A DNA stretch of 64,000 nt from Trogon surrucura (taxonomy: Eukaryota; Chordata; Aves; Trogoniformes; Trogonidae), in NCBI GenBank assembly GCA_020746105.1, contig CM036639.1, positions 124,001 to 188,000 on the forward strand. The letters are read 5' to 3'. Shown in pieces: positions 1-22,800 of the stretch. The notes under the pieces were generated by a model. It did no database searches. It had not been told where the DNA came from and saw only the letters and a list, made by a program, of their open reading frames with translations. Positions within the stretch are counted from its first letter, which is position 1. Every line of letters begins with the position of its first letter. A program made the position numbers and the translations under genes.

Positions 1-82
1 AATATCTGAGGCAGGTGTTAGACCAAAACCCACCCAAACACACCCAACAGTAACAGTGATGCTTCTTGGCTGCACTCCTTAC

Positions 83-10760
<10,678 letters not shown>

Positions 10761-11110
10761 GACTCCGCCCCCCTCCACGCACGCGCACACCGGACACTAC
10801 TTCCGCATCCGGAGCGTGACGGAAGCGGCGCAGACACCGATCATAGAGAGGGCGGAGAGCTCTAGAGCGACTCGTGCCTGGCGCCAGTGTGTGACACCAG
10901 CTCTGTGATGTGTGGCGGAACAGGAAGGTGGCGCCGTCACCACCGGCTGGAAGGAGACAAAATCCTGAGAGACGGCTGGCAGCAGCTTGTCACAGCAAGA
11001 CTGAAGAGTTTCCTCCAAAACTGCACCACGGCCGCAACCAAACGCTCTGGGTCTGGCGGCGGCGAGCCCCGGCAGCTCCCCTTCAGCTGCAAGGGACGCG
11101 GGGACAATAA
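10761..11110 (-). promoter_or_regulatory. DHX8: DHX8 CpG-rich promoter and 5' UTR
   Basis: GC- and CpG-rich DNA directly upstream of the DHX8 ATG, continuing from the GC-rich exon 1 and intron 1 (10540-10760). Visible sites include an ETS-type core ACTTCCG near 10797, a GACGGAAG near 10819, and GGAAGGTGGCGCC near 10923. There is no TATA box at a sensible distance, as expected of a housekeeping CpG-island promoter. The transcription start cannot be fixed by eye. Confidence 0.6.
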
Positions 11111-11459
11111 AAGCCTGCCGCCAGGAACCGGCGATGGGTTCGTGTGGAACTACCTGCCAGCTGCCAGATCACAGCAGAAGCCGAGCGGAGCCCCACGCAC
11201 TGACACTGCGCTACAGCTGGAGACCCCCAGCAACTGCCCCCGGACCCTCCTGCAAGGCCGAGCACAAAGAGCCAAGTGCCCAGAGGACCGGGGCTTTCCT
11301 TCGCACACACAAGAAACGCCGCACGGCTGCCCGGCCCCGCTGCGCGGAACCCAGACGGCCAGGGCGGCACCGCTGCAGCCCACGCTGCGCCCTCACGCCA
11401 CCGTGGGAAGCCAGGGCCAGGGGAGCAGGGCCACCCCACCAGTAAAGAGCCAAGGAACA
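11111..11459. other. DHX8-NBR1 intergenic CpG-rich spacer
   Basis: About 350 bp between the DHX8 promoter and the NBR1 cleavage site. It is GC-rich, has several long but unconvincing open frames on both strands, and shows no splice-consistent or recognisable coding sequence. In mammals TMEM106A and ARL4D lie between NBR1 and DHX8; nothing resembling either is seen here. Confidence 0.5.
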
Positions 11460-13672
11460 GGTGCAGGGATCAAGAGATTTATTGTAAGGGCAGAGGAAGA
11501 GGTGGTCCCCCCTCTTTTCCCCTCATCACAGCTGACTAATTTAAAGTGCTCACCCTAAACAAGATACAGAGGTCATATGTGCACTATAGAATACATTATA
11601 AATTACACCATGCATCCATTAACAAAATATACAAAGCCAACAAATATATCTTATCTTAAGCCTGAGCATACATTATCTAAACCATAGTAAAAAGCAACCT
11701 AAAGAAAACAGCATTTCACACTTCACTTTTCAATCTGCAGTGAAGTGTTCTTCCTCAAACATTTTAGTGTTTTGTTAATTTATAGAACACAGTAACATTT
11801 TAATTATGAAGGTACACACAGAATACATGTCCTGCTGGGCATTCCAGATCAAAGCAGATAACCACACTACACTTAAAAATTTCACCGGCAACTGCACTTC
11901 ATCCCTGTCCTTTCCTCCTCCTCATTCTAGAGTAGGTATAAGCCACAGGTACTCAGAATAGTATGCACAAGTTAAGGTAGGGAAAAAACCAGCGGCTTCA
12001 AGTTACAGGAAGATCTTCATCTGGCCACCAGCAGGCAGTTATACTGGTATAGAGATGGGAAACACTGCAAAATAGTTTTACTGTATTTCAAAATAAACAT
12101 TTAAGAGTATATCTTCCACAATCTATAAAAATAGGTTTAAAACAAAACTGGTATGATACATTTTTTTTAAATTATTTTAATGGTATCTTATCTTTAAGGG
12201 TATCACGTCTTTAAAAATTACTACTCATTACCCGGTCAGTCACAATACTGATACTGCTTCAGCTACGCTGTGACAAAACAGAAACACCTTAGTCTGAAGC
12301 AGCAGTAATATAAAGTATTTTAGGTCAGCAATCTCTTACTGCAGCAAGGAAAATATTTTGCTTGAAAGCAAGGTAGCCAACACTGTCACCTGCAGAGGGA
12401 CGGGACTCTGAAAAGTCATCTATGGATTCACCACTGCACAGCAGTGTACGTTCCTCGTTTCTCGTGATACTTCGGAATCAAATCTCTCTCAGCACATTCA
12501 GAAGGGAATTCTTAGACTTCCAAATGAAATACGGGCATCTAAAGCAAAATTTTGTGAGAAAAAGTGAATTCTACAGATGTGTCTGGGAACACGAGAGCAG
12601 TTAGTACCATCACAGGAGACTGTACACTTAAAACTACTTAAGTTAATGCCTTTCTCAAACTACAATGTAAGTCACACAATCCCTACTACCTCAAGCACTC
12701 TTCCCATTCCTAAACATTACCAGAATTTGTACTCTAATTCAGGCCTGGGTTTCTACATATTCATTCTTCAATTCTTGTATGCCGTATTAACAGAATAAGA
12801 GGCTTGCGCTACACTGAAAAAAGACAGGGCTCAAATGTTTAACATTTTTACAAAGACCCTGTAAAGATTCTTAGAAAGGCATATCCTACCTTCCAGACCA
12901 TTTTTAATGTAGGCTCTATTTTCCTGTTAGAGATATGTTTTGCATATTATTACTAGAGCTGGTCCAATAGCTACTGGTAGATACATTCTGCTACAAGAAA
13001 CAGTGACTTTCCTGGTATTCACCACTTTAATAGCAGTTATGCTTTCAGACTTTTCAGAAGTTATTCGATGGTTCAAAATGGCTTACATGTATGAGCAACC
13101 TTTCTCTTCCAAGAATCTTTTGTAGGGTTTTAAGTCTGTTACAATATCATGCATTGGACAAATCAATTACTAAATTGTATCAGAAGAAACAACTTGCTAG
13201 TTGTGGGCATCTCTTGGAAATTAGGCAGGACTACATTTTACAGCAGAATTTTACATTGGTTCCTCTTCCAAAGCTTTTTAAAAAAATCAACAGAAGAAGT
13301 TGCCAGCTGCCTAAAAAAATAATAACATAATCTTACACACAAGAAAAGGGAAAATTCTCATCTGGCTGGAAGCTTAAGTAATTCTACAGGATTCCCTGAT
13401 AAAAGGATTCAGTACGAAATTAAGAGATTTAAAGACTACTCATTTAACTATGAGGTCCAAATAACAGTTGACATTCTGGTCTCCAATTCCTAACATGTTT
13501 TGACAAGCACTCTTTGGCATTTCCATGAGAAAAGGAAGTCAAAAGCTCAAAGAAAAGCCAAAGTTTTAGTCACACCTCCAAACTCCAAGCAGCTGAGGAG
13601 CAGTCTGCTACTGTTGCAGTGCTTAATGAGAGTTTACTCAATGAAGATGATTCCTCCCTCCACCACGAAGAT
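11460..13672 (-). other. NBR1: NBR1 3' UTR with polyadenylation signal
   Basis: About 2.2 kb of AT-rich sequence follows the NBR1 stop codon. The distal end carries an AATAAA on the minus strand (TTTATT at 11478-11483 on the plus strand), placing cleavage near 11455-11465. No coding sequence is recognisable; short open frames inside have no support. Confidence 0.75.
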
Positions 13673-13849
13673 TCAGCATCTACTGCTGTACCAGTCACTG
13701 TTACTGATCTGAAGCAATTCAGTTACCACTTGAACCATGTTATTGTTATGTTTCTTCAGCAGCTGCAAGTTTAACTGCCTGTCGCAGAATCCCATCTCAC
13801 AGAGGCTGGATAGAAGAGTGGCAGTGTGCTCTTCTGTAGCTGCAGGCTG
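13673..13849 (-). CDS. NBR1: NBR1 last coding exon: UBA domain
   Basis: The exon codes for the ubiquitin-associated domain, with the core CEMGFCDRQLNLQLLKKH and the C-terminal DWYS motif, ending in TGA at 13673-13675. The acceptor is a tandem TTTCAGCAG (NAGNAG), so an isoform starting at 13846 and lacking one glutamine is possible. Confidence 0.93.
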   Translation of the reverse strand, partial: QPAATEEHTATLLSSLCEMGFCDRQLNLQLLKKHNNNMVQVVTELLQISNSDWYSSRC

Positions 13850-16800
13850 CTGAAAGCAAGACAGTAAGATAAGCTACAGTAAGATCACTTATTTTTGCCA
13901 TTGGAGGCAGTGGTCCTGCATTATACTGGAATACGATTAACACAAAGGCCCTTTGGTCCAAAACTAAGTTGTTTATATTCACTTTCATCATTCATTTACA
14001 AAGGTGAATTATTACTCATACACGATGCTGTAAGAGAGACATGCTTCTATCCCTATGATATGGACTTCCCTATTTGCTGGTGGGGCAGCATACTTCAAAA
14101 AGGGATGCCACCAGGCTTAACATTTAAAACGTTTACCTGCTCTGTAACAGGTGGTCCAGCAAATAATGCTTTGTAGGCAGAAGCAGCAACTGACAGAGCT
14201 CCTTTAACAATTTCTCCTGCAATGCTGTTTCCTTGAGGGTATCTGCAGAGAAGTCAAGTATTACTTTAGGGTCAGTAAAGCCAAGTGTTTGTTGCAAATG
14301 AAATCCAAGTCTCTCCCTATTGATATGCCAAGTGAGATTTAGTTCTCATTGCAGAGAACAACCTATGATCATTGAATCATTGCTATTCGGGAACTGAGCT
14401 ATGCAGGAAGCTCAATTCCTTCTTTCTTCTCCTATTAGATTGTGGTTTTATGCTAAAGTACATTAGTTTGCTTTCCATAACATGACCTTTTGTAAAGAAT
14501 TAAGTATTCTCATCCAGAAAAGTTTATCTATACAGGAGAGCAGTGTGCTGTGACACAGTCACTCAGGCCAGAGTAACATCCATTTGTTTTCCATCAATTC
14601 TGAAATCACCTAATATTCTGCTCTATGTTTTTTCTTATTCCTCCTGTCTCAGTATCTTGAGATGCTTAACTTTGTAATTAACTTACAAAATCCTAATATT
14701 TTAAGAATCCTAAGATTTTCCAGAAAAAAACACACAGTCACGGAATTTTAAAAGGATTTAGCTGGAGCTCTTCATACACTTTTGCTTGCCAATTCTACAT
14801 CCCTCATATTCAGGTTTAAGTAGAAACCAAACTCTTAGGAATGCTTCATTTAAGAAGGGAGGCCTTTCTCCAAAATAGTATCGACATGAAATCTGAAAGC
14901 CAATCATTTTCCTTAGGTGCCTAGTTTAGCAATCACAGCTTCAGCTTCATTACCTTGGGTATTCTGAGCACTTCTGTTTACTACTTAGAAATCCAGAAGA
15001 TCCCAGTAGTCCCTGACTGTCTTCGCCACTGGGTTCTGGAAGAGAAAGAAAACATATCATATAAACATGTGCAGTTAACAAGAAGCTGAAGAGATGCAAA
15101 ATGTACATAAACCGAAGAGTGAGACTCAGTCCAGAATTAATACTTTCAAGTTTAGTTATCCAGACACAAACTAGGATTATCACTCCAGTCAAAGCAATCC
15201 AAATAACTTCAGAAGTCATTTGGCTTATTGGTCAGTGGGTGTTTAACATGAGATAAAGTGCTGCCTGAGCTCCCAGTGGCTGTAATATCATCTTAAATAT
15301 ACAGCTAATTAGAGTTCAGTAAACTTCCAGATGTCTACAAACATTTCTGAGTACCGTCCCAGCATTCTTAAGAAACAGACGCTCTTAACTGATCCACAAA
15401 GCCAATTATTTTACATGGTACAATTTCAATACTCGGAGGGAAATAAAAAACAACAAAAAACAATCAATACTCAGTAGATTTCTGTTCTCCTCAAGAATAA
15501 CAAGACATCAAATCCAATATTAGGCATAAGAAATAGGTGATAAGAATAAGATGCATTCTTCATTAAGTACTGTCAATACCTTCTCGTATTTGATTATGAG
15601 GAGTGGAAGAGTTATTATCTGATGCTGGTATGTTTGGTTCTTGGAAGATATGATTCTGAAGAGATGCAAGATTCCTGAGAACGTAAGGCAAAAAAATTAC
15701 TTTTGCTACTTTCATTCTACACGTACACATGTAGGTAGGATCAATATACAAAGAAAAAGCTTCACATGCTCGCTGCTTCCCCTCTCTTGTACTCAGCTAA
15801 TCAGTGAGTACAAGCTTTACAAAAAGTTGCAGGATTTAGAATGTTCACTCCAGTATGTTTGCAAAACTTTTGTTGCAAAATTTCTGTTTGGACACTAACC
15901 TTAATCACAACATCCTGCAGACTCTACAGCAACACCAACATAACCATTTTGTTCTTATCCAAGAAGACTACCTTTGTGTCTGGTGTAAGGTGTCCACAAT
16001 TTCTGGGGTTAGTGGCACTACAGCCAGTGTTTGTGAAGCTGTCGAGACATCACTGACACTGTGGATCTGTGGCTGGCTTCCACCTTCCGGATTTTCTGCT
16101 CCCGTTTCAGGTTCTCTTGTCTTTTCCAAACTGGGCTGAGAAAGAGCCGAACTATACATAGACTCCCCTAGAGGACGACTGGTGTCAAAGCACTCGGGGA
16201 GAATAACGATATAATCCTCTGATGAAGCAGAGGAGCCTTGACTCTGAACATCATCTTTATCATCACCATCATCTTCATCATCATCGCCGGCATCACTATA
16301 GGGGCTTGCTCTCTCATCAGACAGTGGAAGATCCCCTAACAGGAAAAAACAAAGTAAAGTATTAACAATTATCCATTAACGGCAAACAATATTGTCCCAG
16401 ACATAAGAGACAAGTATTCAGAAAAAACCACAAACCTTCGCTGCTGGTATTACTGGTATAATTGTCCATCTCTCAGGGGGGGTGGATGTGGTGTAGTGTG
16501 AAGTAATAGATCCTGGTGTTAATCTATGCAGATACGTTGCTGATATATGCAGGAATCAGAGCTACACTGAGAACTTACACAGTAGTTTTCAGCTCCTAAA
16601 TTACATGCATCAAACAGTTCAAAGGACTGACTTCAAGCTGCATGTACAAAATACAGAACCACCAGCCATACTTAACATATGAGCACTGCCTTGAATACCC
16701 AACTGGAACCTTTATGTCAACTTTTTTTTTTCTTTAAAAAGCAGCTGTTAAGCTAGCTCCTTGTTTAGAATGCTGACATTGATCTTCTGACACAATAATG

Positions 16801-19800
16801 AGGATCAATTTCCCAGAACAGCATCAGACCTTTTTGTACCCCTTACTACAGCTTTAGCTTAAATTCAAACCTATTTACTTACCACACTCATTTTCTGTCA
16901 ATGTCTCTGACTGAAGAATTTTTGCTTCCTTTTTGGAAGTGGAATTAGCTTTTATCCTAGGAGACTGTTCATTTATCATATTGCAACTGAAAGTATCTTG
17001 CAATGTTTGTGAAGAGTCTAATAAAACAATTGGGAAACAACAGTTAAAGCACTACCACCACCTGCAGTGCAGGACAATTTGTACAAAAAAAGTAGAGCCA
17101 CAGAAGCCAGCTAAGTACTCACTCTGAGAAATTTTCTTTTTTTGTGGGGGCTTATGGTCAGGCACAGCATCCAGAGTTAGAGAGCGAATCACAGTTTCAC
17201 AGACAAACTGAGTCCCACTCATATCTTCCTCCCCTTCATCCTGGTTCAATGGATGTTCAGCTTTCACTTTCACAACACAATTATCTGCAGGAAAACAGGC
17301 TTCTGTCATTCCTTTGGAAGGGAAACATAACAGATGATTTCAACACTGCCATGAGGAAATGCTAAGTATAAGAATTTTGTAGGCTAGCCAAGGTTAATAT
17401 TGACTATGTATTAATGCTTTTTAAAATGTGAGAGATTTGAAGTGTGAAAGTGATTGATAAGTATAGGGGCCACACCTGGAGAGTGTGAGTATAATCTAGT
17501 CTACGTAAAGGGCAAATTGTTAATTTCCCAACAATTCTAGTGGTTGGACAAACCAAGAGAAGCATTTGCATTTCTGAATTCTTCATAAATTGTGCTCCAA
17601 CCTCTAAAGAGTAGTGTCAGACTACATGTCTATGAGCCAACTGTTTGTTTTTCCACAGAAGGGAAAGACAGGAGTTAGATTTCTTTTTAGACATCATCTG
17701 CTGACTGCACAGAAGTGACAACAGCCTCCTCCCCTCACCCTCAAGCTCCCCACAACTACTCCTTACCAGGCACTGGTTTAAATCCACTCCCCTCACTCTC
17801 CTCCTCTATCTGACCTAAGCCAGGTTTCTCCAGCAAGGGGCTATCATGTGGCAAAGGGGACATGCATGGGGTCATGTCTGAAAAACAAAGACAGCAAAAA
17901 TAATTGGCACTAATGGAGTAGGAATCTTCCTTTCTCCAGAAGAGGAGGAAGTCATCCTTTTTAAAAGGATATTCTTGCAAGACTCAAGAAACTCAATTAT
18001 CTTACAATCTAACCATAAGGAAATACTTCTTTACTGTGAGGGTAACAAAGCACTGGAACAAGGTCCCCAGAGAGGTTGTGAAGTCTCTGTTTCTGGAGGC
18101 ATTCAAAACCCATCCGGAAATGTTCCTGCATGACCTACTCGAGGTGATCCTGCTCTAGCAGGGGTGTTGGACTAGATGATCTTCAGAGGTCCTTCCAATC
18201 CCATCCATTTTGTGATAAGTTGGTGAAATACACAACTAGCTTTGCATTACACTGGCACTGGCTGAACAAAAAGATGGCAGCTCCCTCCAATATCTGGAAT
18301 CTTACAGTCTTGGGGATGTGAAGCTAAGAAGCAGCTAAGACTGAAAATCACACAGACAGCACACAGAGCAGGAGAATCTTACCAACAGGAGTATTGTGTG
18401 GCACTCGCTCCAATTCCTGCACAATATTAATATCCAACAGCTCAAAGGACAGCAAATCCTAGAGAAAGAAACACCACACAGTCTTCGTCAGCAAACCCTG
18501 AAATGGAAACCTATACTGTACTTCCCTGCAGATCCCATTAACTTAAATAACTCTATTCTTCGTTAGCTACTTGGCACGATCTCAGGCAGAAAGCAGTTTT
18601 CCCTTAACATACATCCACATCATAGAATATGGTACACAGATTAGGGCAACAAGAGGCAAAGCTGACTACTCCCTTGTAGTAGGGCCAGGGAAAGAGCCCC
18701 CTCCGACTCTTTTTGACAGTCTTAAGTCTGTCCTGCACATACCTTCCACATAGTGACAGTTCACAATACTAATTCAAGAAAACAGTTCTGCTATATAAAA
18801 TGCAACATATTCTTCCCCAAAAACACAGTGGCTACTTTAGAGCCCAGAACTGTTTTATTCTTATTGATGTTTACGTACCTAGATATCAAGCCCAGGGTGA
18901 TTTATTTTTTCTCTATCTGAATTTTAGCACTTTACCTGTGCAGTGAGAAGATCTACAGATGGGATATAAAATTCTCTCTCACTTGGCAGATTTTTGATCT
19001 TTAAAGGAATAGTTGGCAGAGGTATTTCAGCCTGCTCCATGATTTCACCCATCAGCTGAGCATCTGCTTCTGTCTTTAAGGAAGCATCCTGCAAAAGCAA
19101 AAAAATAACGTCCTAGAAGCCGCAAGCAAATAAATAAAACAATTACACAAAATGTAACACTTGAATTTTACATATAAGAACACAAGCAACTTGAAAGTAA
19201 TTTAATCCAACTCATTTTAGCAGCAAAAGGAGACGATCTAACAAAGAAATCCTGCAGCGTTTCAGTTCAGAGAACTAAACAAATAGTTGCAACAGACCCG
19301 ATACCTAATCCTATGCCTGTCTAAAAGAACGACCATTTTAGAACTCACAAACGCAACAGAAGTTGTGCTTCTTTTCTAGTAAAAATAAGAATTCGAAGGA
19401 AACGACTAGAAGAATCCCCTGCAAACCAATATAGCTAGGGACACCGCACCACTGCACCAAACAATATGCATTACTCCTAATTCAGATCTGCCCCAAATAC
19501 TTGATGAGCTCCTTGCCTGTTTGATACTGGAAGCTTTATCCTTCTGACAGGAGTCGGAATCATTCCAATTGCTTTCTTGATAGTCAGTAGATGGGGAGGG
19601 ATCCACAACAATACTGCACCAGATCCTGGGCCCAAACTGCTCCCCTCTGTGTGACAGTCTCCAGTGAGACGTGTAAGTTCCTTCTATGTTAGGAGCTACA
19701 AACTCAACCGAAACGGTTCCTACATGTCCCGATGGAAGCGATGGCACTAACACATCTTTTTTTTCAGAAGATGCCAAGGTCAGATTTCCCCACATAAGCT

Positions 19801-22800
19801 TCAGCTGAAATATACAACAGAAAAAGCAAAAGTTAACTTCACAAGCTTTTCTACAAACTGTCGACAGTTAACGAGCACTTCGGGTTTCTCTGCTGAAAGG
19901 CCTTATAGATACTAGGCGTGGAGCAGAGACTGCTAGTGAACAGCCTCACGTTACTTACTACCAGCACAAAGAAAGAAGATCACCATCTCTCAACACGAAC
20001 ATAGAGCTTGCAGAAGAAAGAGGTTTTGGAGCCATAAAGGCAACACACCTGCTGTAAACAAGGTTGCACTGTGACATTGTAACAGCACTGGAAGAGGTGC
20101 TCAGGGATGTTAACCTTCACTGATTTCCTCCTACGTCTGCAATTGTAAGGAATACCTAGACAGCTTGTTGCCCTAGTGTGGATACCCTACATTTTAGTTA
20201 GCTGTGCTGGCAGCACTGTGTTGCAGAGTTAAGACTTTCGTCCTTGAGCTCTCTCCTAAACAAGTGCATAACTCTTGCTTCCTAATTATGAAAAGAGACC
20301 CTGACCAGCCAAGTACAGCTCGTGTTGAGAGCTTGCCCGTGAGAATGAACAGATAAGGTGCTTCTTGTACACCAGATGCGCATGGGAGTGAACGGGAGAG
20401 TATGATCAAAACAGACCTGGGAAAATCTGTTTTCCCTGTGTGATAACAGAGTGATTGAAGGAGTACATGAGCTAATAACAACCCTGGCTGTATAGTCTGA
20501 TCTCTTGTTTGTAACCCAAAAATAGTGCTTCGTGCTAGTAGGTATAAATATGTGTGCCTGCTTGCAATAAAGTGAATTCCGTTTTCCACCATCTCGGAGT
20601 TCGTCCGTGCTTCTCAACAAATGGCAGCCCGAATCGGGACTTCATCATATCCAAGAGAAGTACCCCCCAGTGAGCCGAACGGGGTGATGAATTAACTGAC
20701 GCGTCCATCCTCGCCCTTCAGGAAACAGGTACGAGGACCGCGGCCGGGGGACAAAAATGGGGCAAAACGCAACAAGATCGCAACAACTTCATCATGATGT
20801 ACTGATGTGTATTGCAAAGGAGCGCGGTTATAAGATTAACTCACAGAAAGTGACTCTGTTACTTTTATGGATCGGTTGTAATTGCCCCTGGTATCCTGAA
20901 ACAGGATCTTATGAAATTAAGGATTGGAAACGTGTAGGCGAAGAGCTAACTAAAGCACAACATGCTGGTCATGACAGTTCGCCTGATAATATAGAGACAT
21001 GGAAAGCGTTGTTTGCGGCGTTGCGCTCACTGAAACCACGCGCTGCTGATGCTAGTTCTGAGAGCAGCGTGGCGAGCACTGCGGGCTCTGTTGCTACAGA
21101 CCTCACTAATGATTTAATTGACTTAGCACCTACGCGGCAGACAGAGACTGCAAGTCAAACGAGTTGTGTAAACCTTTTGTCTTCTCAAACTGAAACGGCG
21201 GTACAGACTAGCCAGATTAATCTCACAAGTTTGCAAGAAGGATTGATGAGTGGCTATGAGGGAATTGCGCTGAGAGCTGGGGATCCGGAGGAGGACGACA
21301 GTTCCTTTGATGTTGGTCCTGACGACCCCGAGGCAGAACCCAACCTTTATCCTCCGCTCACGCCGAATAGAGCCATAGTGGCATCTGCACCTACTGCTCA
21401 GGACATTTTTTCGGGACTTTCGAAAAAAGGAAAGGGGCTGTCAAAATCTGGTTCGCAGCTGTGTCAAAATAAGGGTCAGATGAACTCTCTTGTTCCACTC
21501 AATTATCGACCCCCACCCTATGCACCCCCTCCCTTATCTTCTCCACAGGTTTGTCCAGCACCGCCTTCTATTACCAGGGTTCAGATTTCCTTGACAGATA
21601 TTTTAACCGATCGTGATGAGCATGGTTCCCTTAACACTGACTTTTTTCCTCAGGTAGTTAAAGCTATGCCAGTAGTTATGCATACGCGGCCGGACGGGAC
21701 TCAGGCACCAGAACATCAACAGATTTCTTATAGCATGTTGAAAGAGTTGCGGCGTACGGTTGCTGAATCGGGTATTCAATCATTCTGTACTGAAAATTTA
21801 ATAGAGACAATGAAAGAGGCTTTTCTTATGGTTCCTCATGATTGGAAGGTGGTATTTAAGTTGATTTCAACACCCAGCCAATATACAATTTGGTATGTAG
21901 AATACAGGGAGTTATGTATATCCCATGCTACAGTAGCTCAAAATAATAATGCTCCAATTAACCTGGATCAGCTGTTGGGGGAGGGTCAGTTTGCGAATCC
22001 ACAGCTTCAAGCTCATTTTACTGCAGAACTTTTACAGCTCGCTGCACAATTAGCAACAAAAGCTTTTAAAAAGATTCCTGACATGAAAAAATCAAGCAAA
22101 CCTTTTGGCACTATCAGACAAGCTAACGATGAATTCTACCTTCAATTTATTGATCAATTACAAGGAGCTATTGAAAGACAGGTAGATGTACCAGCGGCAG
22201 CAGATGCATTATTACTGCAGCTTGCTGTGGAGAATGCTAACGCGGACTGTAAAAGAATTCCGGAGATGCTGAGATCCACTAACAAAACAGCTACTGTTCT
22301 GTAAATATTGTTGCTGATTCGCATTACGTATATGGCCTTTTGTGCAGAATTGAGTTTGCCTTTTTAAAACATGTTTCTAATCGTGTTCTCTTTATGTTGT
22401 TTCAGAAATTATGCTTACTTTGTAGTAATCGGATACACCAATACTTTGTGACACATATTCGTTCTCATTCTAATCTGCCTGGCCCGTTAGTCGAAGGTAA
22501 TGCTCGGGCTGATTCTCTGGCTGCTATGACTGCTGTTCCTGATGTATTAGGACAGGCTAGATTTTTGCATGCTTTTTATCATCAAAATAGTAAGGCTTTA
22601 TCCAAAGAGTTTAACATAACATCTCGACAAGCTCAAGATGTTATTTTGTCATGTCCAGATTGTCAAGCGGTCACACCACTGAACTCTAATATAACAGCAG
22701 TCACTCGTGGTCTTGCTCCCAATGACGTATGGCAGATGGATGTTACACATATAGTTGAATTTGGTAAATTGAAATATGTGCATGTTACTGTAGATACCTT

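Noticed and set aside
10887-11558. 223-codon plus-strand frame in the DHX8-NBR1 spacer
   Set aside because: It lies in CpG-rich DNA where stops are scarce; the other frames are also open, there is no family motif, and it overlaps the NBR1 poly(A) site.
20194-20592. 132- and 112-codon minus-strand frames in each LTR
   Set aside because: They are antisense to LTR promoter sequence, identical in both LTRs, and lack motifs; they are chance frames.
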